Shown here piece by piece: positions 1 through 11,405 of a stretch of 34,323 bases of DNA. The notes below the pieces were generated by a model. The model worked only from the letters and a program-made list of their open reading frames with translations, did not search any database and was not told where the DNA came from. The position numbers and the translations under genes are program-made. Within the stretch, counting starts at the first letter, position 1, and each line of letters begins with the position of its first letter. The DNA is taken from NCBI GenBank assembly GCA_024196135.1, contig JAMQCK010000243.1:1-34323 (forward strand). Direction: 5' to 3'. Source of the stretch: Pleurotus ostreatus/Saccharomyces cerevisiae fusant. Taxonomy: Eukaryota; Opisthokonta.

Positions 1-492
1 CATGGGGCGCTGACTCTGCACCGCGCCGGGGCCGAGGATGGAGGGAGGGTACATGGGTGCTGGGCCGGCGGACGACGGGGAAGACGCCGCGGCGTGCGAG
101 GGGTGCATGTGGTATTCGCTAGGGTAGCCCATCGACGGAGGATGTGCTACTGAGCTGCCCGAGAGCATGCCACTGCGTGGCCGGCCGCCTGGGAGCGCGT
201 CGGTAGGAAGTGGCTGGTATGGCGGCCAGCCGGGGCCCGCGGTTTCGCGCATGCCGCGGTAGCCCCCGTACGCGTCGCCAGGCATGATTGGTGGCCACTT
301 GTCCCTCCTATCTCCACTGTAGCGGTCGTACTTGTTCCAGCTATCGCGCTGCTGGTCGGGAGGCGGCTGGCGGTCGGGGACGTGGGGAAGCGGCTGGGCA
401 TCGCGCGTTTCGCGGTCGCGTTCTCTGTTCTGGTTTTGCCGGCGGGCCTTGTCGTCGGACGGGGTCTCCTGGAGGAGGTCGCCAATGTTCAT
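1..492 (-). CDS. N-terminal part of an unrecognised low-complexity protein, runs off the window
   Basis: An ATG at 492-490 opens a frame with no stop down to base 1, giving 164 codons; the C-terminus lies outside the window. The protein begins MNIGDLLQ, followed by a strongly charged stretch (residues about 10-65, rich in D, R, Q and N). After that come Pro, Gly, Ser, Tyr and Met-rich segments typical of disorder. No domain is visible. A short hydrophobic N-terminal motif followed by a disordered region is common in fungal transcription regulators, so a transcription factor is one possibility, but nothing here proves it. The open frame, the clean ATG and the restart of non-coding-looking sequence upstream make this a better model than the overlapping frames. 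An intron inside the visible part cannot be excluded. Confidence 0.55.
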   Translation of the reverse strand, partial: MNIGDLLQETPSDDKARRQNQNRERDRETRDAQPLPHVPDRQPPPDQQRDSWNKYDRYSGDRRDKWPPIMPGDAYGGYRGMRETAGPGWPPYQPLPTDALPGGRPRSGMLSGSSVAHPPSMGYPSEYHMHPSHAAASSPSSAGPAPMYPPSILGPGAVQSQRPM

Positions 493-1587
493 GGCTGGTG
501 TGTTGTGGATGTCGAGGACAAGGCGGAGAAGGACAAGGGCGAGGAGGAGGGAGAAAGGAAGACAGGTCGATCACACTTTGATGACGACACGTGGGGTGTC
601 AAGCATTCAGTCCCGTTCCGATCACGTCAACAACCCCTTAGCCAGATTCGGCAATTTGCCAATTACCTCCGTTGATCTTGACGCGCCATGGACGTCGATG
701 TCACTCGCCCTGCACGCCAGCGTCCACCTGCGACCTGTCCTGCGCGCGCCCATCATCCTCCGCCTGCTCGAAATATGCGTGCGGATGTTCTGCGCGTGCG
801 GTCATAGGATACAGTTCGCCGCGCGAAGACACAGTTTACGGCGCGAAGCGCGTTATCAGCCACGAGTTTAGGAATGCGGAGGTGATGTATCGGATTCCCA
901 GGGACCAGCCTGTCGCTTCTGTCAGCCGACGTCAGGGATTTGTGGCTGAAGGTGTCTCTCGACATGGTGTTCTCTTGTGGCAAAATGTCGAAGTTCTCGT
1001 GGTACTGGGCGATAGACAATCATTACGACAGTCAATTAGCGCTAGACGTATAGCAATGAAGGGCTCTGATACCTCTACGGCTGTAAGGTGCGCTTGGAGG
1101 GCGCTAATCACAGCTGATCAATGCCCTCCCGCTGGTGGCGCTTGACCGACCCAAGTACGAGCTTTTGGGGAGGGGAAATGGCCGGGCGCTTCATGGCGCC
1201 GGTCATCTAAAACTGACGGGATCCAGTGGGATGCGAGCCGTGAGAAATGTTGGAGATGAACTTCGAGGATAGAGCGGGGCCGCAGCTAGGGGCGCTTGCA
1301 TGCATACAGCGGTCGAATGGAGCTGGGCTCAAGGCTTGCGCATGAGTAGCACCAACAGCTCTTCTTCCGAAGCTATCAGGATGATGGGCACGATATACGC
1401 CAGAATCAAGCGACTTTGTGGCGAGTCGCAAGGAAGTCGGCGTCCAGAAAGCAAGTACGGCATGCATTTGTGCGAACAATGACTCTTTCAGTACCATTTT
1501 CTGGCTTGCAGTAAGGATATCTAGCAAGCTACATCATCATTGCAGCGAGTAGTACAGGACATGTTGTGACTGCTACGTGCCCCCAGC
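493..1587. other. Intergenic region, about 1.1 kb
   Basis: This holds the 3' flank of the M1 aminopeptidase gene (stop at 1588) and, on the left, the presumed promoter of the minus-strand gene starting at 492. Open frames here are short, mostly lack ATG and look like no known protein. I see no TATA box close to the left gene, no repeat and no RNA gene. Confidence 0.5.
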
Positions 1588-3883
1588 TTACGCCAGGCCC
1601 ATGTCCTGTCGACCGTCAGTATAGGGCAGATATTTTCACGAGACATACAACTCACCTTCTCGATCATCTTCCGCGCGATGGGGTGGAAGGACACCTTCTG
1701 CTTCGCATACGCTTTCAATGCTGTGTCCTTGTCCGCCAAGTACACAGCCCGGAAGATAGGTCGGTTGAACTTCATGCGCCCCTTGACGCTCCCGCCCGGC
1801 TCGTCGCCAATCACCCAGTTCACCGCCGCTTGCGCGTACGCACGCGCAGCCTCCGAAGACGGGTCCATCAACGCGACGGCGTAGAAGCGCAACCGAATCT
1901 CAGCATTTGGCGTGCTCTCGAGGCCGTACAGCGAGCCCAGGTGCCGCACGTGGGCGAGGGGGAGCGGCGGGTAGGTCTGCAAGCGCTCGAGGAAGACGAC
2001 CTTCTGGTTGGAGTCGAAGGTCTCGAGGTCGTCGGCGGTGAAGTCGAGGGTGTCGATCTGGCTGGTGCGCGTGGCGTCCCACCGGCCCGCGAGCGTGTAT
2101 GCCGCCTCCGCGAGCGAGCGGTCGTATTCCATCTGCACCGGCAGATCCATACCCTCGCCGTAGAACCACGCGTCCCAGTCGATGCTGTCCAGCGCCGCAA
2201 TTTTCTCGTCCCCACCATGCTCGCGGTAGTAGTTGTAGAGATGCTCCTTCCACTGCGCCGTCGTGATGCTCTTGCCCGAGAACGTCTGCACGTAGTCGCG
2301 GATGTAGGGCAGGAAAATGTCAAGCCCGCCGAGCGTGCGCTCGAGGTGGAGAATGAGGTTCGCGCCCTTGTCGTACGGGATGCTCGAGTACGCGTCGTCT
2401 GGGTCCTCTCCAAAAGCGAAGTCGATGACGAGGCGCTGGTACCGCGGTGTCTTCTCATACTGACGGAGCGCGTCCTTCATCGCCTTCTCGCCAATCACGT
2501 AGGAAAAACCACGCGCGGCAGGCGAGTGGAGGACCTGCTGGAGGAGGCGCTCCATGTAGTTCGTCCAGCCCTCATTCAGCCAGAAGTGCGAGGCGTGCGC
2601 GTGCGTGACGCCGTTGCCGAAGAAGGAGTGCGTCATCTCGTGCACGACGACGTCCACGAGTGTCCGGTCACCAGCCAGCAAAGTCGGTGTCAGGAAGGAC
2701 AAGCAGGCGTTCTCCATTCCGCCGTAGGGAAAGGACGGGGGAAGCACGAGGAGGTCGTACACACCGAAGCGGTAGGGCCCGACGATGTCCTCTTCTGCGG
2801 CGAGGAACTTCGCCGTATCCTCGCAGAATTCCCAGTACGCAGCGTCGATGAGTTCAGGCTCGGCCCAGATGCCAGTAGACCAGGGTTTGCCCTCAATAGC
2901 CGGGAAGGCGCGGTAGCGCACATTCCCGCATGCAATCGCGATGAGGTAGGAGGGGATTGGGACCGGCTAAATCGTGGGTGAGTATCAATCTACCCTGGAA
3001 CGATAGCACCCACCTGCTTGTAAGTGTAGGTAACTTTCTCCTTGCCAGTTTCCTTGCCACCGTGCGCCGGGCCGTCCGAGGGCGGGGATACGCGGATGGC
3101 TGACAAGAGAACAGGCAGAACAGAAGTGACGTTGGCGGAGTATGTCTGTCATGATGTTAGTGACTATCAATATCACCCATGCCTTGAAAGACGTACAATC
3201 TTGACGGAGGGAGTGTCTGAAATATGATCAGTCAACAGTGGGTGTGTGCTGAGATCGTAACACACCTTGTACAGGGGCGAGAGCGCGGGCGTAGATCGGC
3301 TGGCACTGGCTGAAAAGGTATGGGAATTGCTTCCCTTGCGTCTGCCTTTGGAGCGCTGTTAGCGAATCCACAGGAAGATGACTGGTTCCCCACGCACTCC
3401 TTGTCCAGCCACTGCAGCGCCAGACACTGCTTTTGGGTCTTGTAGGTGATCTTGACCTTCACCAACGCGTTCACCTCATACTTGATGGGGAAGGAGATGT
3501 GTAGCGCCGATCCCATGACCTGGTGCTTGGGCTTGATATCATACTGTGCGGGAAATGAGCATATGGCAGGGAGTGAGCTGTGGCGGACTGACGATAGCGT
3601 CGACGCCGTCCACGGTCGCGCTCTCGATATCGAGATCGAGAGTGTCGAAGCTGCGATCTTTCAGTCAAGGACTCGCAGGGGACACAAGAAGTACGCACAT
3701 AACCTCCCCCACCCCATCCTGCAGCACACGCACGTCGTGCGTCGACGATCCCGCCAGCACCTCATTCTCGAAGTCGACATCCCAATCGAAGTGCACATGC
3801 TGGCTCGCCACCGCGAGATAGTTCGACTGCGTCGTCGGGTCGACGTCCGCGGTCGCCAGCGTCGTGATGCCTGCGCTCGCCAT
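1588..3883 (-). CDS. Leukotriene A4 hydrolase-type zinc aminopeptidase (peptidase M1)
   Basis: Eight exons on the minus strand join in frame: 3883-3699, 3650-3593, 3543-3398, 3345-3266, 3216-3197, 3145-3014, 2966-1656 and 1605-1588. They give 649 aa. All seven introns are GT-AG, 47-52 bases long. The family removes N-terminal residues from peptides, and many members also hydrolyse epoxides; fungal members are mainly aminopeptidases. Visible hallmarks are the exopeptidase motif GGMEN (289-293), the zinc site HEMTH (316-320) followed by the third ligand Glu339 in WLNEG (HEXXH-X18-E), and YSSIPYDKG with both catalytic-type tyrosines. The C-terminal helical domain is complete and ends EKDMGLA, joined across the last intron. 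The start chosen, MASAGITT, aligns with the usual cytosolic N-terminus. An in-frame ATG 68 codons upstream (4087) would add an Arg-rich leader. Nothing looks broken. Confidence 0.93.
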
Positions 3884-4087
3884 GTTCTTCGCTTGCGCTG
3901 GTCTGAGGGCGCTTAAGGGAAAGGACGTGGTAGTCGGAAGCAAGGCGCGGCCGTGCCGGTATCGGGCGATCAGGAGGCGCGCAAATGCTCCATGTGGTGT
4001 CGCGCGCCGAGGTCCGAGTCGCGCGACCCACAGCCCGGGACTTGCGGCCGGGTCTTGGAGGAGGCGCCGCGGGAGGGCGCGCAGCAT
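3884..4087 (-). other. Possible N-terminal extension of the M1 aminopeptidase (mitochondrial-type leader)
   Basis: The first exon of the aminopeptidase stays open upstream to an ATG at 4087-4085. The 68 added residues begin MLRALPRRLLQ. They contain about a dozen basic residues and only one acidic residue, a composition seen in mitochondrial presequences. Whether the extension is translated cannot be told from sequence. Use of both starts would give a mitochondrial and a cytosolic form; use of only the inner start would make this 5' UTR. Confidence 0.35.
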
Positions 4088-4575
4088 GGGACTGGGATGG
4101 CGGCGCTGGTCGTAGTCGCAGTCAACGGGAGAGCTGCCGTCGCCATCGGCGTCGTCGGCGGCGCGTCCGAGGGCGTCGAGATGTCGGTTTGCCCGGTTTC
4201 GGGGCGGGCGCTTATCCCACGTGGGCCCGGATCAGAAGTGCTAGCGCCGCCTTTCCCGCTGATCGTCTTGCTCACCACATTCGAGGACGTGGTCTGAATG
4301 CTCATCGGTCATTTCGTCTCATTCACAGAGGTTTTCGTGACTTGAAAGTGGAGAGAACGTCGCAATTGACAAGAGGAACAAGTCTATCGAACTCCAACCC
4401 TCCGGAGCAGTACAAAGTCGAAAGCCGTTCATGGAGCTCCTTCATGTCTACGAAGGTCATCTGTGGCTGGGAGGAGCGCAAAGTCGGACATTTTACGCGG
4501 TACGAGACAGAAGACAAGGCGAGATGTTAACCAGGCTGACTTTCATCCAGTATTGAAGTGCTCCACTTCGGCCAT

Positions 4576-4700
4576 TAGGGGCGTTCAAAGTAGAAATCCC
4601 CCGGGGGGATTTGGTCTGATGGGGGGATTTCGACGCCCCTCGGCAGAATCCGAACCTCGCCGCCGCTTGCGCCGGCTGCACGTGGACATGTGGGTCCGTG
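4576..4700 (+). repeat. Left arm of the 125-bp inverted repeat
   Basis: This arm runs from TAGGGGCGTTC to GTGGGTCCGTG and matches the reverse complement of 5201-5325. It contains a near-palindromic AAATCCCCC/GGGGGGATTT block and a second GGGGGGATTTC block that allow an internal hairpin. Confidence 0.9.
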
Positions 4701-5200
4701 TCAGCGCCGGTCAGCCATACTGTAGGGCCCAGAAAACTTCTGATGTGCATGCTATATACGCACTCGTACCGTTTGAGCTTTGTCACTGAGCTTTGAAGCA
4801 CTTGTAAGGTGGTCAGCGTTTTATAAGCGTGGACTTACGAGCTCACGTGCGCGTGTGGGTCCTCGTTTCGTCGCTCAGAGTCATCGCTACAAGCTATTTC
4901 TCCGCTCGGTGAGCCAAAGAGAGTGCAAGCGCTTTATTAGCCTTATATATCCCGTCTTGCATGCCCTTCAGATAGAACTCTTGGTCGGCAATACATAGAG
5001 GCAGGGATGTGAACGACCGGAAGACACTCGGCAAATGCCGACGAATCACCACGTCTTCCGTCCCCAGCTCTTTGCGCTGGACGTCGCGTCTAGATCTAGC
5101 TGGAAAAGCTAAAAACTGGCATTTAGATCTTCAATGCGCTCTATGGGATACTCTGCACACGCTACGATGCACTTGTCTGACGGTCGACACCGTCCTCAGG

Positions 5201-5325
5201 CATGGACCCACAAATCCACGTGCAGCCGGCGCAAGCGGCGGCGAGGTTCGGATTCTGCCGAGGGGCGTCGAAATCCCCCCATCAGACCAAATCCCCCCGG
5301 GGGATTTCTACTTTGAACGCCCCTA
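5201..5325 (-). repeat. Right arm of the 125-bp inverted repeat
   Basis: This is the reverse complement of 4576-4700 and ends GAACGCCCCTA. The few differences sit near its inner end (5201-5216), so the outer 105 or so bases are identical between the arms. Confidence 0.9.
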
Positions 5326-6076
5326 TTTTCGCTGATTATCCTGGTCACGGTCGACGGCAAGCCAGCTCGTGAGCGGGCAGCGATATATACAAGCGGCCCA
5401 CCCTCGTATCCAGCCTCGCGTTCCGGCGGCTGTATGAAGGCTCGAAAAGGAGGAGGCGGCTGCAGCAAGGCAGCAAGCGAACTTCTACGGCGCATATCCC
5501 CGGCGGGACGTCGTTCGCCCCCGCCCACGCACCTTCCGTGCTGAAGCAATGGAAGGATCAGTAGACCCAAACTGGACCGCGCAGATGAGCCGAGAGGCCT
5601 CCAGCTTCGGGCATGGCTGCAATGACGCCCTCCCCTCCTAAATGTAGGCCGGCATGCACGGAAGGTGTGCAGACGATCATAGTCTTACCAAGGTCCCGTC
5701 GTGACCACTTCACGAGGCGGGACGGTGCTTGTCCGGCCTTCAAAGCGGTACGTGATTCCTTGTTTCAACCGAACAAGACGAACCTATGCTGATCCGAACC
5801 AAAGCAAGTGCAGGCTGATGCGCGCGCCTTGCGCAGAGGAAAGAGACCGCATCTTTCCAGGGTCTCCCTCAGGCGATAGCAAGCAAGCGCCGACTAGAGC
5901 TGCACGTTTTGGCTCACGGACACGACGCCGAGGATGTCTTGAAGACAAACCGTGACCGGCTGCGTCAGGGATTTGCGATCACGTGCGCTGGAGTGCGCCT
6001 GTCGCGGGTCACTCGCATCTTTGTCACGGCGACCCAGGGTACCCCAGGTAAACCCAAATTGACCGCTCATCGGCGC

Positions 6077-6082
6077 ATATAA
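6077..6082 (+). promoter_or_regulatory. TATA-like box of the ABC transporter gene
   Basis: ATATAA lies 57-62 bases before the transporter ATG and is followed by a C-rich leader, as is usual for basidiomycete promoters. Position and context support a core promoter. No pleiotropic-drug-response element of the yeast TCCGCGGA type was seen nearby. Confidence 0.45.
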
Positions 6083-6138
6083 CATGGACGACGTCCGCCC
6101 AGCCCGTCCCCCACTCACGTCCCCTGTCCCCGCCCGCC

Positions 6139-9100
6139 ATGTCTGAGTCCCCGCCGCCGGGCTTGCGCGACCACATCTCCGAGCACGACCATGCGTACCC
6201 ACCAATGCGCCCCGAGTCTCTTGTCGAGGTCCTCGACGATCACCACGTCGACGTAGCGGACGCGGAGAAGAACTTCCACAACCTGGCCCGCAAGCTCTCG
6301 CACAAGTCGCGGTCACAGCGGACTCTGCACAACAATCATGACAGCACGACCACGGTTGGGGGCGACCCCGAGATGGGCAAAACGGGCGAAGACGAGGTCT
6401 TCGATCTGCGCGAGTACCTCACTTCCTCGAATGATGCGCAGCAGGCAGCAGGGATCAAGCACAAGGTGCGTCACGACACTTCTGTAAGAAGTACAGTTAC
6501 TCATACTTCCCCCAGCATGTCGGTGTCACCTGGGAGAACCTACGAGTAGATGTCGTTGGTGGCGTCAACAGCAAGGTCTACATCCCCACATTGCTTGGTG
6601 CGTAGCGCAATTCCCCCTCCCATATCATCTCGCTAAACTCTCATAGACGCTATCATTGGTTTCGTCCTGTCCCCTTTCATGTTCATCTGGAGCTTCATCC
6701 AACCCCTCTTCCCTGTTGCAAAGACCCAGTATAGGACCATTCTGCACGAGTGAGTACCATATGCATCCTTTCGTGGCGCATATATTGACCTTGTCCAGGT
6801 CTTCCGGCGTTTTGAAGCCAGGTGAAATGTGTTTGGTACTTGGTGCTCCAGGTTCGTATATATGCACTTGGGCGGGATGTTTCGCTAATATCTATATCAG
6901 GCTCTGGCTGCAGCACCTTCCTGAAGGTTATCGCGAACGAGCGCGGCGAATATGCAAGGGTTTCAGGCGATGTCCGATATGCCGGGATTGACGCTCACGA
7001 GATGGCGAAGCACTACAAAGGCGAGGTCGTGTACAACGAAGAGGGTGCGTTTGTCCTGGTTTCGACCTGGTTCTGATACTCATCGTTCGCTCAGACGATG
7101 TCCATCTTCCAACTCTCACCGTCGGCCAGACGCTCGAGTTCGCCTTGTCTACGAAGACCCCTGGTCCGACTGGTCGTCTGCCCGGTGTCACGCGCCAGCA
7201 GTTCAACAACGAGGTCGAGGACATGCTTTTGAAGATGCTCAACATCCAGCACACGAAGAACACCCTGGTCGGCAACGAGTTTGTCCGCGGCGTCTCCGGA
7301 GGCGAGCGCAAGCGCGTCAGTATCGCCGAGATGATGACCACCCGCGCCCGCGTTCAGACCTACGACAACAGTACCCGTGGTCTTGACGCGTCGACAGCAC
7401 TTGACTTCGCGAAGTCCCTGCGCGTCATGACGGACGTCCTTGGTCAGACTGTCTTCGTCTCGCTTTACCAGGCTGGCGAGGGTATCTACGAGCTTTTCGA
7501 TAAGGTCATGGTCCTCGACAAGGGCCGCCAGGTCTACTTCGGTCCTCCCTCCGAGGCGCGCCAGTACTTTGAGCAGCTCGGCTACAAGTCGCTCCCCCGT
7601 CAGACCTCCGCCGACTACCTTACCGGTTGCACGGATCCCCACGAGCGCCAATTCGCCCCTGGACGCACTGCTGATGACGTTCCTTCCACCCCGGAGGACC
7701 TCGAGCGCGCCTTCCTTGCCTCCAAATACGCGTACGACATCAACCGCGAGCGCGAGGAGTACAACGAGCACATGCAGATCGAGCGCACCGACCAGGAGGC
7801 CTTCCGCGCCGCCGTCCTCGCAGACAAGAAGAAGGGCGTCTCAAAGAAGAGCCCGTACACGCTCGGCTACGTCGGCCAGGTCATGGCGCTCACCAAGCGG
7901 CAGTTCTTCCTGCGCAAGCAGGACATGTTCCAGCTCATCACCAGCTACACCCTCTTCGTCGTCCTCGGCCTCATCGTCGGCGGCGCGTACTTCAACCAGC
8001 CGCTCACCTCGAACGGCGCGTTCACGCGCACGTCGGTCGTCTTCGCGTCGCTATTCAACATCTGCATGGACGCGTTTGGCGAGATCCCGACTGCTATGAT
8101 GGGCCGGCCGATCACGAGGAGGCAGACGAGCTACAGCATGTACCGGCCCTCGGCGCTCGCGTTGGCGAACACGATCGCGGACTTCCCGTTTTCGGCGTCG
8201 CGCCTGTTCTTGTTCAACGTGATCATCTACTTCATGTCGAACTTGGACCGGTCGGCGGGTGGCTTCTTCACGTACTACCTCATCAACCTGATCGCGTATC
8301 TGGCCTTCCAGAGCTGCTTCAGAATGCAGGCGCTCATCTTCAAGAGCTTTGACGTGAGTCCCATCGCACGTCTTCTGTATACTTCATGCTGACTGTCCTG
8401 TTTAGCATGCATTCCGTGTCGCGGTCATCGTCTTGCCGATCATGCTCGAGTATTGCGGCTACTTCATCCCCGTCGACACTATGCCACGCTGGCTGTTCTG
8501 GATCCAGTACATCCACCCCTTCTCGTACGCCTGGTCGGCGCTCATGGAGAACGAGTTCATGCGCGTCAACTTGGCCTGCGATGGTGACTACGTCGTCCCG
8601 AGGAATGGCAACGGTGTCACCAAGTACCCGTGAGTGTCCGCGTATCCTTACGTTGGTAGATTTACTGACATGCACTCAGTGATTCCCTGAGCGCGAACCA
8701 GGCCTGCACTCTGTACGGCTCGTCGGGTGGTGAGGCTGTTGTCAGCGGCAAGGACTATATCCAGGCCGGCTACTTCCTGTCGCCCTCTGACCTGTGGCGC
8801 CGCAACTTCTTGGTGCTCGTCGGCTTCACGCTTCTCTTCATCGGTTTGCAGATCGTCATCATGGACTACTTCCCGGTATGTCCATCCCTATTGCCCAATT
8901 TGTTCTCGCTGACCATTCTTGTCAGTCCTTCGACGTGCCCTCCGCTGTCGCGATCTTCGCCAAGCCGGGAAAGGAGGAGAAGAAGCTCAACTCTGCGCTG
9001 CAGGACAAGAAGGACGAGCTCATCTCCAAGACGGAGAGCATTCGCTCGGTCACTGAGCCCAGCGAGTCGTACCGCAAGACCTTCACCTGGGAGAACGTCA

Positions 9101-11264
9101 ACTACACGGTCCCTGTCCCCGGCGGAACGCGTCGCATTCTGCACGACGTCTCTGGCTTTGTTAAGCCTGGCACGCTTACGGCACTCATGGGCTCCAGCGG
9201 TGCAGGCAAAACGACGTGTCTCGATGTCCTCGCTCAGCGCAAGAACATCGGTGTCATCACTGGTGACATCCTCGTCGACGGTCGCCCCCTCGCCCACGAC
9301 TTCGCCCGCAAGACTGCGTATGGTAAGTGAACCCACCCGTCGCTGTAACGCTCGCGACTGATGGTTTCGCAGCTGAACAGATGGACGTCCACGAGCCGAT
9401 GACGACGGTTCGCGAGGCCCTGCGCTTCTCCGCGTACCTCCGGCAGCCTGCGCATGTGCCCATCGAGGAGAAGAACGAATACGTCGAAGAGATCATCGAG
9501 TTGTTGGAGCTGCATGATTTGACGGAGGCGCTTGTGATGAGCCTGAGCGTCGAAGCGCGCAAGCGGTTGACGATCGGTGTCGAGCTGGCGTCGAAGCCGG
9601 AGCTGTTGCTCTTCTTGGATGAGCCGACGTCGGGCTTGGATGCTCAGTCTGCGTGGAACTTGGTGCGCTTCCTGCGCAAGCTTGCAGATCAGGGACAGGC
9701 CATTCTGTGCACGATTCGTGAGTCTTTGTCCGACTTGGTCATTGTGACTACAGGCTGACCCCTTCTCAGACCAGCCGTCCTCCCTCCTCTTTGAGAGCTT
9801 CGACCGCCTGTTGCTTCTCGAGCGCGGTGGCGAGACCGTCTACTTCGGTGACATCGGCGCTGACTCGCACATTCTCCGTGACTACTTCGCTCGCTATGGT
9901 GCCGTCTGCCCGCAGAACGTCAACCCGGCCGAGTACATGCTTGAGGCCATCGGCGCCGGTATCGCTCCCCGCGTCGGCGACCGCGACTGGAAGGACATCT
10001 GGCTAGAGTCCCCCGAGTACCGCTCGGTGCGCAAGGAGATCGACGACATCAAGGAGCGCGGTCTCGCTCGTCCGGATGACACCGACAAGAAGGCCTCGAC
10101 GTACGCCACCTCGTTTTTCTACCAACTTCAGATCGTCTTCAAGCGGAACAACCTGGCCATCTGGCGCTCGGCGGATTACATCTTGTCGCGGTTGTTCACT
10201 TGCATCGCGATTTCGCTCATGATCACCCTCGGCTTCATCAACTTGGGTATCAGCGTGCGCGACATGCAGTACCGCGTCTTCTCGATGTGAGTACGCAGCC
10301 CTTTCTTCCTGTGCGAGGTGTTGACTGTCCTTCAGCTACTGGGTCATCATCATCCCGGCGTTCGTTATGTCGCAGATTGAGCCGCTGTTCATCTTCAACC
10401 GGCGCACCTTCGTTCGCGAGTCGTCCGCACGGATTTACTCGCCGTACGTCTTTGCGATCGGTCAGTTGCTCGGCGAGATCCCCTACTCGTTTGCCTGCGG
10501 TATCGTCTACTGGCTTCTCATGGTCTACCCCCAAAACTTTGGCCAGGGTGCCTCGGGACTTGAGTAAGCCTTACTCAGTCTCCTGTCGATGCATGTACTG
10601 ACGAGGTCTCAGTGGCACGGGCTTCCAGCTGCTTGTCGTCATGTTCATGATGCTCTTCGGAGTGTCCCTTGGCCAATTTATCGCGGCGATCTCGCCCAAT
10701 GTCGGCGTCGCGGTGCTGTTCAACCCTTGGCTGAACCTCGTCATGGGCACTTTCTGCGGTGTGACGATCCCGTACCCAGCCATGATCAGCTTCTGGAAGT
10801 GAGTGTTCTCGTAGCTTCCGCTTTGACCTGTACCAACATATTGTCAGGGTATGGCTCTACGAGCTCAACCCCTTCACGCGCACGATCGCCGCCATGGTGT
10901 CCACCGAACTCCACGGCTTGCCGGTGGTGTGCAAGGAGGAAGAGTTCTCGGTCTTCACGCCGCCGACCGGTCAGTCTTGCGATCAATGGGCAGGCGACTT
11001 TGTGTCCGCGTTCGGCGGCTACCTGGACAACCCGAATGCGACGAGCGACTGTCGGTACTGCCAGTACAAGGTCGGCGACGAGTACTTCGAGCCCATGCAC
11101 ATGTCGTACGAGCACCGATGGCGAGACGCGTGCATCTTGCTCGCGTTCTTCGGCTTCAATGCTATCATGACAATTAGTGAGTCTCATCCTCACCGTCGGC
11201 CTGGTTTTGTGCTGACCATTCGCTTGCAGTTGCTTCACGCTACCTGCGGTTCGCGAAGCGATAG
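6139..11264 (+). CDS. PDR-type ABC transporter (ABCG subfamily, CDR/Pdr5-like drug efflux pump)
   Basis: Fifteen exons: 6139-6465, 6516-6597, 6647-6749, 6799-6851, 6901-7044, 7095-8353, 8406-8629, 8680-8875, 8926-9322, 9373-9717, 9770-10286, 10336-10563, 10613-10798, 10848-11176 and 11230-11264. They join to 1474 aa, a normal length for this plasma-membrane efflux family, in the order NBD1-TMD1-NBD2-TMD2. NBD1 has the degenerate Walker A GAPGSGCST (186-194, Cys in place of Lys), an intact signature VSGGERKR (303-310) and DNSTRGLDA in place of a Walker B acid pair. NBD2 has an intact Walker [10 protein letters not shown] (885-893), a degenerate signature LSVEARKR (986-993), Walker B LLLFLDEP (1006-1013) and the H-loop CTIHQPSS. 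This pairing of one complete and one degenerate ATP site is the family hallmark, so the gene looks functional. The substrate cannot be read from sequence; azoles, plant or wood toxins and own metabolites are typical for the family. All 14 introns are 49-53 bases. Confidence 0.96.
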
Positions 11265-11405
11265 TTCCGGACGGACGTTTCTCATGTTTGCATGACTCTC
11301 CGATGCTTATTTATTGGCTACCCTATCATCATTCCAGTCCAGTACGCAATGAAGTAATATAGCGCATCCGACCCCGTACCTATATATCGTGACGACACCT
11401 TCATA

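Larger units (their letters stand above)
4576..5325. mobile_element. Non-autonomous inverted-repeat element (MITE/foldback type), TA-flanked
   Basis: Bases 4576-4700 and 5201-5325 are reverse complements over 125 bp, with three mismatches by eye, all at the inner end. Each arm starts with TA followed by GGGGCGTTC, so the unit can be read as a TA target duplication around 123-bp terminal inverted repeats, as in Tc1/mariner-type elements and their derivatives. The 500-bp interior encodes no transposase and no recognisable protein. Each arm can also fold on itself: GGGGCGT at its outer end pairs with ACGCCCC about 55 bases inward, and GAAATCCCCC pairs with GGGGGATTTC between them. The transposon assignment is inferred from structure only, since no second copy is visible in the window. 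Confidence 0.75.
4088..6138. other. Divergent intergenic region with a foldback element
   Basis: This 2-kb gap separates the aminopeptidase (leftward) from the ABC transporter (rightward), so it should hold both promoters. Its main content is the inverted-repeat element at 4576-5325, listed separately. Outside that element, 4088-4575 and 5326-6060 show only short frames without family resemblance. Frames that cross the inverted repeats are products of the repeat, not genes. Confidence 0.6.

Noticed and set aside
1566..2981. 471-codon open frame antisense to the aminopeptidase
   Set aside because: It lies over the well-supported M1 exon, lacks an ATG start and is explained by codon bias of the opposite strand.
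6084..6146. Upstream ATG frame of 20 codons overlapping the ABC transporter start
   Set aside because: Its ATG is only two bases after the TATA box, so it should lie before the transcription start and outside the mRNA.
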